NCBI RefSeq assembly: GCF_918698245.1 | Contig: NZ_CAKKMS010000001.1 | Span: 806,001 to 870,000, forward strand | Length of the DNA: 64,000 bases | Source of the DNA: Pedobacter sp. Bi126 | Lineage (GTDB): Bacteria; Bacteroidota; Bacteroidia; Sphingobacteriales; Sphingobacteriaceae | Reading direction: 5' to 3' | Shown: positions 25,725 to 33,540 of the stretch, in pieces | Layout of the letters: the number at the start of each line of letters is the position of its first letter | How positions within the stretch are numbered: position 1 is the stretch's first letter | Translations under genes and position numbers: made by a program | Notes under the pieces: model-generated | The model's database searches: none | Seen by the model: only the letters and a program-made list of their open reading frames with translations | What the model was told of the DNA's origin: nothing

Positions 25725-25826
25725 ATGATCTTAAAAGCATTACATATTAATCTAGTAAACGACGCTATTGCGGTCCGTCGCTATAAGATGCTATCCAAGC
25801 TGATCATGGCTCAATATTCTCTGTAA
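25725..25826 (+). CDS. Possible 33-residue small ORF upstream of homogentisate dioxygenase
   Basis: An ATG preceded by AAAACC opens a frame of 33 codons (starting MILKALHINLVNDAIAV, ending MAQYSL) that stops at 25824-25826, 97 bases before hmgA. The peptide is basic and amphipathic. The same DNA contains three nested inverse pairs: CCATGATC/GATCATGG, AGCAT/ATGCT and CGACG/CGTCG. It could instead be a structured leader or repeat with an accidental frame. No homologue is known to me. Confidence 0.35.
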   Translation: MILKALHINLVNDAIAVRRYKMLSKLIMAQYSL

Positions 25827-25852
25827 TATTTACTCCACCTTCTTTTTTAATT

Positions 25853-25870
25853 GAAACGCATTACCGTTTC
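25853..25870. promoter_or_regulatory. Inverted repeat GAAACG-N6-CGTTTC upstream of hmgA
   Basis: A perfect six-base inverted repeat stands 53 bases before the homogentisate dioxygenase start. It could be an operator or a small leader hairpin. No other copy was noticed in the window. Confidence 0.4.
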
Positions 25871-25922
25871 GATTGTTAATTCATTAGGATTTTTTCTTTT
25901 CTAACCATAACAACATTTTATT

Positions 25923-27089
25923 ATGCCTATTTATCATAAATTGGGGCAGATTCCAGCTAAACGTCACACGGTTTTTCGTAAACCTGATGGAAATCTTTAT
26001 GCCGAAGAATTGGTATCAACCGAAGGTTTTTCGAGTTTATATTCATTGGTTTATCATTGCCACCCGCCAACTATTGTTAAACATTTGGGCGAAGCATACA
26101 GTGTTGAGCCAAAAATTGCGCGCGAAAAACACCTGAAACACACGAGTTTAATCGGTTTCAATATTAAACCAGAAGATGATTTTCTAAAAAGCAGAAAAGC
26201 CGTTCTGGTAAATAGCGATCTACACATTGTTTTGGCAGCGCCGAGAAAATCGATGACCGATTACTTCTACAAAAACAGCCAGGCAGACGAGATGATCTTC
26301 ATACATGAAGGTTCTGGAAAGCTGAAAACAGGATTCGGAGAAATTAAGTTTGCTTATGGCGATTATCTGATCATCCCGAGAGGAACCATTTATCAGATGG
26401 AGTTTGATAATGAACAAAACAGGCTGTTCATTGTGGAAAGTTTTAGTCCGTTAAGACCGCCAAAAAGATATTTAAATCAGTTTGGACAGCTAATGGAACA
26501 CGCACCTTACTGTGAGCGTGATTTAAGATTACCCGAAAACCTGCAAACCTTTGATGAATACGGCGATTTTAAAGTACTGATTAAAAAACAAGGGTTAATT
26601 TATCCATATACCTACGGTACACATCCTTTTGATTATGTAGGCTGGGACGGTTATCATTACCCATATGCTTTTTCTATTCATGATTTTGAGCCGATAACAG
26701 GCCGTTTGCACCAACCACCTCCGGTTCACCAAACTTTCGAAGGACACAATTTTGTGGTTTGCTCTTTTGTTCCCCGTAAATACGATTATCATCCTGATTC
26801 TATCCCTGCGCCTTACAACCATAGCAATGTAGATAGCGACGAAGTACTTTATTATGTGGATGGTGATTTTATGAGCCGCAAAAGTGTGGTTAAAGGGCAG
26901 ATTACCTTACACCCTGGAGGTATTCCACATGGGCCACACCCCGGTACCGTAGAAAAATCGATCGGAAAAGAAAAAACAGATGAGCTTGCTGTAATGATCG
27001 ATCCTTTTAAACCTTTAATGCTTACACAGGATGCCCTGGATATCGAGGACGAGAATTATCATAAAAGTTGGCAGATTAACGTAGAGTAA
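25923..27089 (+). CDS. hmgA: Homogentisate 1,2-dioxygenase
   Basis: 388 residues of the cupin-like homogentisate dioxygenase family: LYSLVYHCHPPT, a glycine-rich core (EMIFIHEGSGKLKTGFG), HDFEPITGRLHQPPPVHQTF with candidate iron-ligand histidines, and LHPGGIPHGPHPG near the end. It opens the homogentisate ring to maleylacetoacetate. The hppD gene follows 112 bases downstream on the same strand, so both supply the same route. Confidence 0.92.
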   Translation: MPIYHKLGQIPAKRHTVFRKPDGNLYAEELVSTEGFSSLYSLVYHCHPPTIVKHLGEAYSVEPKIAREKHLKHTSLIGFNIKPEDDFLKSRKAVLVNSDLHIVLAAPRKSMTDYFYKNSQADEMIFIHEGSGKLKTGFGEIKFAYGDYLIIPRGTIYQMEFDNEQNRLFIVESFSPLRPPKRYLNQFGQLMEHAPYCERDLRLPENLQTFDEYGDFKVLIKKQGLIYPYTYGTHPFDYVGWDGYHYPYAFSIHDFEPITGRLHQPPPVHQTFEGHNFVVCSFVPRKYDYHPDSIPAPYNHSNVDSDEVLYYVDGDFMSRKSVVKGQITLHPGGIPHGPHPGTVEKSIGKEKTDELAVMIDPFKPLMLTQDALDIEDENYHKSWQINVE

Positions 27090-27149
27090 AGCTGGGGTAA
27101 TTAAGATTTCGGGATTATAGGATTTAAGATCTTTAAAGTAACACGCACA

Positions 27150-27180
27150 GTTAACCGATTTAAACAATTAAGCGGTTAAC
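27150..27180. repeat. Inverted repeat GTTAACCG / CGGTTAAC before hppD
   Basis: The eight-base arms flank a 15-base AT-rich spacer. It belongs to the GGTTAAC-rich type also seen near 55820-55990. It might affect hppD expression but is more likely a repeat. Confidence 0.5.
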
Positions 27181-27201
27181 CATTTAAAAATAACAACAAC
27201 A

Positions 27202-28332
27202 ATGGAAACACAAACATTTGCAGAAAAAATATCAAAAGCACCAGATTTTCTGCCTATTAACGGAACAGATTATATCGAATTTTATGTAGGCAATGCTAAA
27301 CAAGCGGCTCACTACTACAAAACTGCATTTGGGTTTCAAAGCCTGGCTTATGCCGGACCTGAAACTGGTGTACGCGATCGTTCATCATATGTATTGCAAC
27401 AGGGTAAAATCAGATTGATCTTAACAACAGCATTAAAATCAGATCATCCAATAGCAGAGCATGTAAAAAAACATGGCGATGGGGTAAAAGTATTAGCCCT
27501 TTGGGTAGACGATGCCTATAGCGCCTTTGAAGAAACCACAAAACGTGGTGCGAAACCCTATTTGGCTCCTCAAACTTTAACTGATGAAAATGGTGAGGTT
27601 CGAATGAGCGGTATTTATACTTATGGCGAAACTGTACACATGTTTATTGAGCGTAAAAATTATAATGGAACCTTTATGCCGGGTTATCGTGTGTGGGAAA
27701 GCGATTATCAACCTGCCGATGCTGGTCTTTTATATATTGATCATTGTGTGGGTAATGTAGGTTGGAACCGCATGAATGAAGCCGTACAATGGTACGAAGA
27801 TGTAATGGGCTTCGTAAATATCTTATCTTTTGATGATAAGCAGATCAATACTGAATACTCGGCTTTGATGAGTAAGGTAATGAGTAATGGAAATGGCTAT
27901 TCGAAATTCCCGATTAACGAACCTGCCGAGGGGAAAAAGAAATCGCAGATTGAAGAATACCTGGAATATTATGAGGGCGAAGGGGTTCAGCACATTGCTG
28001 TGGCCACTAAAGATATTGTTAAAACAGTTAAAGAACTGAAAGCACGTGGCGTTGAATTTTTAAGTGCACCACCAGAGGCCTATTACGATATGATGCCGCA
28101 ACGTGTAGGTAAAATTGATGAAGAAATATCTTTATTGGAAAGCCTGGGCATTTTGGTTGATTGTGATGAAGAAGGATATTTGTTGCAGATTTTCACTAAA
28201 CCAGTTGAAGACCGCCCTACCCTTTTCTTTGAGATTATTCAGCGTAAAGGTGCACAGAGTTTTGGAGCGGGTAACTTTAAAGCCTTATTTGAATCGTTAG
28301 AACGCGAACAGGAATTAAGAGGCAATTTATAA
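27202..28332 (+). CDS. hppD: 4-Hydroxyphenylpyruvate dioxygenase
   Basis: 376 residues in two vicinal-oxygen-chelate halves. The iron ligands of the C-terminal half are visible: His181 (YIDHCVGNV), His264 (VQHIAVAT) and Glu344 (FFEIIQRKG). The enzyme converts 4-hydroxyphenylpyruvate to homogentisate in the tyrosine breakdown route. It stands downstream of hmgA and is closed by a strong terminator. Confidence 0.95.
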   Translation: METQTFAEKISKAPDFLPINGTDYIEFYVGNAKQAAHYYKTAFGFQSLAYAGPETGVRDRSSYVLQQGKIRLILTTALKSDHPIAEHVKKHGDGVKVLALWVDDAYSAFEETTKRGAKPYLAPQTLTDENGEVRMSGIYTYGETVHMFIERKNYNGTFMPGYRVWESDYQPADAGLLYIDHCVGNVGWNRMNEAVQWYEDVMGFVNILSFDDKQINTEYSALMSKVMSNGNGYSKFPINEPAEGKKKSQIEEYLEYYEGEGVQHIAVATKDIVKTVKELKARGVEFLSAPPEAYYDMMPQRVGKIDEEISLLESLGILVDCDEEGYLLQIFTKPVEDRPTLFFEIIQRKGAQSFGAGNFKALFESLEREQELRGNL

Positions 28333-28352
28333 TCATCCGTAATTTAAACTTA

Positions 28353-28383
28353 GGGCAATCAGTTATCTGGTTGCCCTTTTTTA
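28353..28383 (+). terminator. Rho-independent terminator of hppD
   Basis: GGGCAATCAG (28353-28362) and CTGGTTGCCC (28367-28376) form a stem with one mismatch, followed by TTTTTT. Confidence 0.87.
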
Positions 28384-28462
28384 TTTACTCATTTTTAGGT
28401 ATGTGTTTAGCGAAAAAAATGATTAAATTTAGTTACACACAAATATTTAAACCTTAATTATT

Positions 28463-28933
28463 ATGAGAACAAAATTAACGCTGGTTTTATTACTGGCTGC
28501 ATCATTCAGTGGCTTCGCACAAACAAAGGCCGAAATTGTTAAAAACATCAATCAATTACTGGCAAAAGCCATCGGCGGAACCAACATTACTTTGCATAAT
28601 GGTACGGAAACAGTGTTTACCATTACAGCAAATTCATTTTCAATTGATGAGGAAATGAATTTCGGGGTTTTTACAATGGGAAAAACATTTGCCAGTTCAG
28701 ATCGTGCCAAAGAAGAAACCAGCACCACGTCTCAAATACAGACTTGGAACGGGTTCAAGGTTAGCCCTGAACAAAAAGACCCAAAAATTAAATCAGTTTA
28801 TCCGGTTTTTACTAAACGCGATGGAGAACCTGATAACGATAAAAATGGAATTAAATATTATTGTTTAGCTGGTGATGAGGAGAAATTGATAGCAGCATTA
28901 ACACAGTTGCAGGGACTTTATAAGAAAAAATAG
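28463..28933 (+). CDS. Secreted protein of unknown function
   Basis: 156 residues with signal peptide MRTKLTLVLLLAASFSGFAQ. The mature part has no motif I recognise; it contains TVFTITANSFSIDEE and ends in a lysine run. It lies between the hppD terminator and an inverted repeat, with no obvious operon partner. Confidence 0.65.
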   Translation: MRTKLTLVLLLAASFSGFAQTKAEIVKNINQLLAKAIGGTNITLHNGTETVFTITANSFSIDEEMNFGVFTMGKTFASSDRAKEETSTTSQIQTWNGFKVSPEQKDPKIKSVYPVFTKRDGEPDNDKNGIKYYCLAGDEEKLIAALTQLQGLYKKK

Positions 28934-28954
28934 TTAAGTAATATTTAAAATAGC

Positions 28955-29038
28955 TCGTCATTCCCGCGCAGGTGGGAATCTTAACGCTTATGAAACATCA
29001 ACATGCATTAAGATTCACAATCAAGTTGGGAATGACGA
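28955..29038. repeat. Palindromic repeat, CGTCATTCCCGCGCAGG...GGGAATGACG
   Basis: CGTCATTCCC and GGGAATGACG are perfect inverse complements at the ends; the internal arms TCTTAA and TTAAGA also pair. It separates the small secreted protein from the convergent pyruvate oxidase gene. Confidence 0.8.
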
Positions 29039-29050
29039 AACTTTTCTAAA

Positions 29051-30787
29051 CTACAACACTTCCCCCAAATGTTTATAATTCGATTTTATTGTATCCATAA
29101 CCTCGCTCATTTTTCCACCCAGCATTAACTTGGCCATCGATTCAGTCATACCTTTTATTTGCGTCCATTCTATTTTTGGAGGCATTGCTAAAGCGTTGGG
29201 GTTGGTCATGATATTCAATAGAACAGGGCCAGTTTCATTAAATGCATGACTGATTGCTGTTTCCACTTCTTCCGGTTTAGAAACCGTTATTCCTTTAAAA
29301 CCCATTGCCTGAGCTACCAATGCAAAATCAGGGTTAATCATATCTGTTTCGTTATCCGGTAAGCCATCAACTTCCATTTCTAGCTTAACCATCCCTAAGG
29401 CCCTGTTGTTAAAAACAATTAGCTTAACTGGTAGATTATATTGTTTAATGGTTGCCAGATCGCCTAAGAGCATTGATAAACCACCATCGCCACAAAGGGA
29501 AATCACCTGTTTTTCGGGATGTGCCAAAGCAGCTCCTATGGCCATTGGCATAGCGTTTGCCATTGAGCCATGGTTAAAAGATCCAAGCATTTTACGTTTG
29601 CCCGTTCCATCAATAAATCGTGCCCCCCAAACGCAGCACATTCCCGTATCTACTGTAAAAATGGCATCATCAGCTGCCAAACGGTTTATGGTTTCAGCTA
29701 CAAATTCGGGTTGGATCTTATTTTCTTCGCCCTGATCGTTTACATAAACCTGTTGTCTTTCTTTAACCTTTTGATAGAACTCGAGTTGGGTTTTTAGAAA
29801 ATTTTCATCTTTCTTCTCTTCTAAAAGTGGCAATAATGCTTTAACTGAATCAGTTATATTTCCGCATAAACCCATCGTTAGTTTTGCTCTCCTTCCCAGC
29901 CGTTCCGGTCTCTCGTCAATCTGAATAATTTTGTTTTTTTCGGGCATAAAATTTACATATGGAAAATCCGTTCCCAACAACAGCACCACATCAGCTTCGT
30001 GCATGGCATGGTAACCTGATGGCTGACCTAAAAGACCTGTCATGCCAACTTCGTAAGGATTATCATATTGGATGCCCATTTTACCACGGAATGAAAATCC
30101 AACTGGTGCTTTTAATTTAGCCGCAAGTGCTATCACTTCATCATGTGCTTCGGCTGCCCCTATTCCACAGTAGAGCATAATTTTCTTTTGACTGTTCAGT
30201 AGCGAAGCCAAACCCTGTAGTTCCAGATCGGAAGGGCGGATGACCGGCTTATTATTAAAAAACTGCATGGAAGTAACACTTTCTATGGCATCCATTTGGG
30301 CTACATCGCCAGGCAAGCCAAAAACTGCAACTCCTTTTTTATGAATGGCATGTTGAATGGCCGTTTGAAACATTCTTGGAACTTGTGCCGCAGTAGTGGC
30401 TACCTGGTTGTAATAACTGCAATCATCGAATAACTTAATGGTATTGGTTTCCTGAAAAAAATCCATTCCGAATTCGCCTGTTGGGATAGTTGAAGCAATG
30501 GCAATTACGGGAACATGAGAACGGTGCGCATCATAAAGCCCATTAATCAAATGCACATGCCCAGGCCCACAACTTCCGGCGCAACAGGCTATTCCATCAA
30601 GTTCAGCTTCTGCTGCTGCAGCAAAGGCTCCAACTTCTTCATTGCGAACGTGGATCCATTTGATTTTGCCGTTTCGCCTTACTGCATCGTTAAAATAATT
30701 TAAACTGTCTCCAGTAACGGCATAAACTCTTTTTACACCAACTTCAACCAGCATTTCAACTAGTTGTTCTGCCACATTTTTACTCAT
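29051..30787 (-). CDS. poxB: Pyruvate oxidase / ubiquinone-dependent pyruvate dehydrogenase-like ThDP enzyme
   Basis: 578 residues. The N-terminal Pyr domain has the active-site glutamate region (HVRNEEVGAFAAAAEAEL), a central FAD-binding-type domain follows, and the C-terminal ThDP domain has the GDG motif (SLCGDGGLSMLLGDL) and closing NN (VKLIVFNNRALGMV). It fits PoxB-type enzymes that decarboxylate pyruvate oxidatively to acetate and CO2, probably at the inner face of the membrane. Related acetolactate synthases are less likely, given overall resemblance and length. Confidence 0.85.
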   Translation of the reverse strand: MSKNVAEQLVEMLVEVGVKRVYAVTGDSLNYFNDAVRRNGKIKWIHVRNEEVGAFAAAAEAELDGIACCAGSCGPGHVHLINGLYDAHRSHVPVIAIASTIPTGEFGMDFFQETNTIKLFDDCSYYNQVATTAAQVPRMFQTAIQHAIHKKGVAVFGLPGDVAQMDAIESVTSMQFFNNKPVIRPSDLELQGLASLLNSQKKIMLYCGIGAAEAHDEVIALAAKLKAPVGFSFRGKMGIQYDNPYEVGMTGLLGQPSGYHAMHEADVVLLLGTDFPYVNFMPEKNKIIQIDERPERLGRRAKLTMGLCGNITDSVKALLPLLEEKKDENFLKTQLEFYQKVKERQQVYVNDQGEENKIQPEFVAETINRLAADDAIFTVDTGMCCVWGARFIDGTGKRKMLGSFNHGSMANAMPMAIGAALAHPEKQVISLCGDGGLSMLLGDLATIKQYNLPVKLIVFNNRALGMVKLEMEVDGLPDNETDMINPDFALVAQAMGFKGITVSKPEEVETAISHAFNETGPVLLNIMTNPNALAMPPKIEWTQIKGMTESMAKLMLGGKMSEVMDTIKSNYKHLGEVL

Positions 30788-31072
30788 GAAGGTATTTTTT
30801 TAATCAGGATTGTTTATTGTTACTTATAAATAGATGAAGCACTTATATTGTTTTGAATAACAGATAGAAAATAAGCCAATCTGACTTACTGAAGACTTTC
30901 ATCAGAGCGGTTGTAACAGAAGCATGGCAATATGGAATGGATGAAGTTTCTTCACTAAAACTTCATAATTGAAGTGCACCTTTGATATAACAAAACACGA
31001 AGCGATTTCAATTTTGTTAAATTCTAAAAACTCATAATTAGTTTTTTAGTTTTCCGGTTACCCTTATCTGAT

Positions 31073-31107
31073 ACCTCATGTATTGCAAAATACATGAGGT
31101 TTTTTTT
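31073..31107 (+). terminator. Strong terminator-like hairpin with T-run on the plus strand, no matching gene
   Basis: ACCTCATGTATT (31073-31084) pairs with AATACATGAGGT (31089-31100), followed by TTTTTTTT. The T-run points to plus-strand transcripts, but the flanking genes are both on the minus strand. It may terminate an unannotated small RNA in 30788-31072, or serve the minus strand less well (where it has no T-run). The rest of this 327-base gap shows no gene. Confidence 0.6.
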
Positions 31108-31114
31108 ATGCAAA

Positions 31115-31633
31115 CTACTCGGCACTTTCTTTAAGCATCTGATAAAGGTCTGTTGCACCTCCATCAAACTTGGTTCCGTTTACATAAAACGAAGGTGTTC
31201 CATTTACCCCACTTCGTACGCCGCTATCAAAATCATCTTCTATTTTGCTTTTGATTTCTTCCGAAGTGCTGTCTTGCTGAAACTGCTCCAGGTCCAGACC
31301 AATCGTTTCGGCCAGTTCGTCGAAAAGCTCACCACTTAAACGGTATTGATTTTCGTACAGCGCATCGTGCATTTCCCAAAACTTACCTTGTAAACCTGCT
31401 GCTTCTGCAGCAATGGCAGCCGGAAAAGCAAACTCATGGGCATTTGCCAAAGGGAAATGACGAAAGATAAATTTGATCTGATGCCCGAATGTTTCTTCAA
31501 TTTCCTTCATAATCGGGTAGGCATTACCGCAATATGGGCATTGATAATCGCCAAATTCGACAATGGTTACACTCGCCGAATCATCACCTTGGATGTGGTC
31601 TTGATTGTTTACCTCAGGTTTTAAAGTACTCAT
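31115..31633 (-). CDS. DsbA-family thioredoxin-fold protein, no signal peptide
   Basis: 172 residues. The CPYC redox motif (Cys32, Cys35; EFGDYQCPYCGNAYP) and the closing SGVNGTPSFYVNG (cis-Pro loop) fit the DsbA/FrnE-like fold. There is no signal peptide, so it is probably cytoplasmic. The gene starts three bases after the stop of a peroxiredoxin gene, which suggests a shared role in thiol or peroxide metabolism. Confidence 0.87.
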   Translation of the reverse strand: MSTLKPEVNNQDHIQGDDSASVTIVEFGDYQCPYCGNAYPIMKEIEETFGHQIKFIFRHFPLANAHEFAFPAAIAAEAAGLQGKFWEMHDALYENQYRLSGELFDELAETIGLDLEQFQQDSTSEEIKSKIEDDFDSGVRSGVNGTPSFYVNGTKFDGGATDLYQMLKESAE

Positions 31634-31636
31634 AGC

Positions 31637-32098
31637 TTATTTCTTGTTTAATTCCTCCAATGCGTCTAAAATTCCGTCAGCGCCAGGGTTAACAGCTATC
31701 GGCGACAAATAACTCCAGGCAATTTTTCCTTCTTTATCTATAACAAAAAGTGCCCTTTTGCTTTCGCCAAGTTCTTCATCGTATACACCATAAGCTTTTG
31801 ACACTGCGCCTTTTGGTTCAAAATCGGCCAAAAGTGGAAAATGCAGTTTTCTATTTTCTTCAAAAGCGAGGTGGCACCAAACACTATCAACAGAAACACC
31901 AAAAATCTGTGCATCATACTTGTTAAAATATTTTAGCATTTCATTATAAAGCGCCATTTGGTCGCTGCATACCGGGCTCCAATCGGCAGGATAAAAAGCC
32001 AGGACAACATTTTTACCTTTAAAATCTTTAAGTTTTATTTTCTGATCGGGAGTAGCATTCAATTCGAAATCTGGTGCTGTAGCGCCTTTTTCTAACAT
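31637..32098 (-). CDS. Peroxiredoxin (AhpC/TSA family)
   Basis: 153 residues from the ATG at 32098. An in-frame start at 32161 would add 21 poorly conserved residues. The peroxidatic cysteine is Cys44 in YPADWSPVCSDQ, where serine takes the usual threonine place before the PxC turn. A clear resolving cysteine is not visible, so a one-cysteine mechanism is likely. It reduces peroxides in the cytoplasm. The DsbA-like protein encoded next may recycle it (inference). Confidence 0.88.
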   Translation of the reverse strand: MLEKGATAPDFELNATPDQKIKLKDFKGKNVVLAFYPADWSPVCSDQMALYNEMLKYFNKYDAQIFGVSVDSVWCHLAFEENRKLHFPLLADFEPKGAVSKAYGVYDEELGESKRALFVIDKEGKIAWSYLSPIAVNPGADGILDALEELNKK

Positions 32099-32164
32099 AT
32101 TAAGGAGTTTAAAATTTAAATCATTTAATAAACAACGCTGAATCTGCGTTGTTTGCAACAAATT

Positions 32165-33082
32165 TTAGCCTAATTTTTGCCTTTTAATTAAGTAAGACTG
32201 AAGGACTGGGTAAAACCCATCGTTCATATCGGCATCAATTAAGTCGATTTTATATTGGGCGCATTTTAGCGCAATCTGCTGTCGATACGAGGAAACTGCT
32301 GCTGTATAATTTTCCTTTACCTGATTGGTATGTACTTTAATCGTTTCGCCGGTTTCCATATCGATAAACTGGTATGGGCGGTTTTCAAAATTGAAATCAA
32401 CTTCTTTTGATTTATCTACCACGTTAAAAACCACCACTTCATGTTTGTTGAATTTTAAATGCTGCAAAGCATCAAAAAACCCGTCCGTTTTATCTGTGCT
32501 GGTTTGTGTATTAAAAAGATCGCTAAAAACAATTACCAGCGAGCGTTTATGAATTAATTCGGCCACCTGGTGCAAAGCTTCGCTTAAATTAGTTTGTGCA
32601 TTTAACTTGGGTTTATGTAACAGTTCTTCTAATTGTGTAAACAGATATTTCTGATGTACGGTAGTCGACTTTGCTGGAGAATTCAATAGTATTTCATCTG
32701 TAAATAAGCTTAATCCAAAAGCATCACGCTGTTTCTTCAACAGGTACATCAAAGATGCAGCAGCCTGTATCGAGAAAATCAGTTTGTTATTTTTAGGTTC
32801 AGGAAAGTACATTGATGAGGACACATCAATCACAAACTGGCAGCGCAAATTGGTTTCTTCCTCGAAACGTTTGCTGTAAAGTTTATCGGTTTTGGCATAT
32901 AATTTCCAGTCGATATTTTTAACATTATCGCCATTATTATACTGGCGGTGCTCTGCAAACTCGACCGAAAAGCCATGAAATGGGCTTTTATGCAGCCCGG
33001 TGATAAAACCTTCTACCACTTGCTGTGCAAGCAATTCTAAATTACCATAGCTTGTTTCGTTTTCGTAGTTTACAGCCTGCAT
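32165..33082 (-). CDS. DUF58 domain protein
   Basis: 305 residues. The N-terminal region FSVEFAEHRQYNNGDNVKNIDWKLYAKTDKLY contains the DUF58 hallmark, followed by a vWA-like fold (CQFVIDVSSSMYF, LVIVFSDLFNTQ). DUF58 proteins often sit next to MoxR ATPases, but none is seen here. It precedes the peroxiredoxin and DsbA-like genes on the same strand, with a 66-base gap. Function unknown. Confidence 0.86.
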   Translation of the reverse strand: MQAVNYENETSYGNLELLAQQVVEGFITGLHKSPFHGFSVEFAEHRQYNNGDNVKNIDWKLYAKTDKLYSKRFEEETNLRCQFVIDVSSSMYFPEPKNNKLIFSIQAAASLMYLLKKQRDAFGLSLFTDEILLNSPAKSTTVHQKYLFTQLEELLHKPKLNAQTNLSEALHQVAELIHKRSLVIVFSDLFNTQTSTDKTDGFFDALQHLKFNKHEVVVFNVVDKSKEVDFNFENRPYQFIDMETGETIKVHTNQVKENYTAAVSSYRQQIALKCAQYKIDLIDADMNDGFYPVLQSYLIKRQKLG

Positions 33083-33182
33083 ATGGTAAAGCTAATAAAA
33101 GATTTATAAAAAATTCTTTATGGATTTAAAATAGTCAATTAGCTAACTGTAAACTGATAATTGCAAGCTGCTAACTGATAAG

Positions 33183-33470
33183 GGTGTTCCCCTAATCCCG
33201 ATGAATCGGGAAAGGGGCGGGCTTTCCAGGGCTGCGCTACGCTCCGGTACCGATGAAGGATCGGTACTGAACCCTTACAATCCCTAACGCAAAACCCACC
33301 GCTTTAAAGCCCTGGCAAACATGAGCAATTTGATCGCCCGACTATGCTACTATCCTTTGGTAAATAAACCCGATTGCAGTGGTAGCTGCCGGCTTCACGC
33401 CGGCACTACAAACGGAAAGCGGGGCCGAAACCCCCAATGAAAAACTGAGCCCTCATTTCCAAAAACAAAT
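33183..33470. repeat. Composite repeat element with TCCCGATGAATCGGGA hairpin and conserved tail
   Basis: This starts with CCTAATCCCGATGAATCGGGA, contains GGTACCGATGAAGGATCGGTAC and GCCGGCTTCACGCCGGC inverted pairs, and ends with ATGAAAAACTGAGCCCTCAT and a TTTCCAAAAA tail. A similar tail ends the element near 40343-40385. The 458-base gap before the sugar dehydrogenase gene is made largely of this material; no gene seen. Confidence 0.65.
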
Positions 33471-33488
33471 AAAATGATTTAAACCAAA

Positions 33489-33517
33489 AATCCCGAGCTC
33501 AATAAATGAATCCGGGA
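33489..33517 (-). terminator. Terminator of the PQQ-type dehydrogenase gene
   Basis: On the minus strand ATCCCG (33512-33517) and CGGGAT (33489-33494) pair around an 17-base loop and are followed by TTTTTGG. Confidence 0.7.
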
Positions 33518-33540
33518 TTTATATTTTATAATTACTTAAC

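Noticed and set aside
29051..30787. Acetolactate synthase large subunit
   Set aside because: No ilvN or other ilv gene is adjacent, and the overall resemblance is to PoxB-type enzymes.
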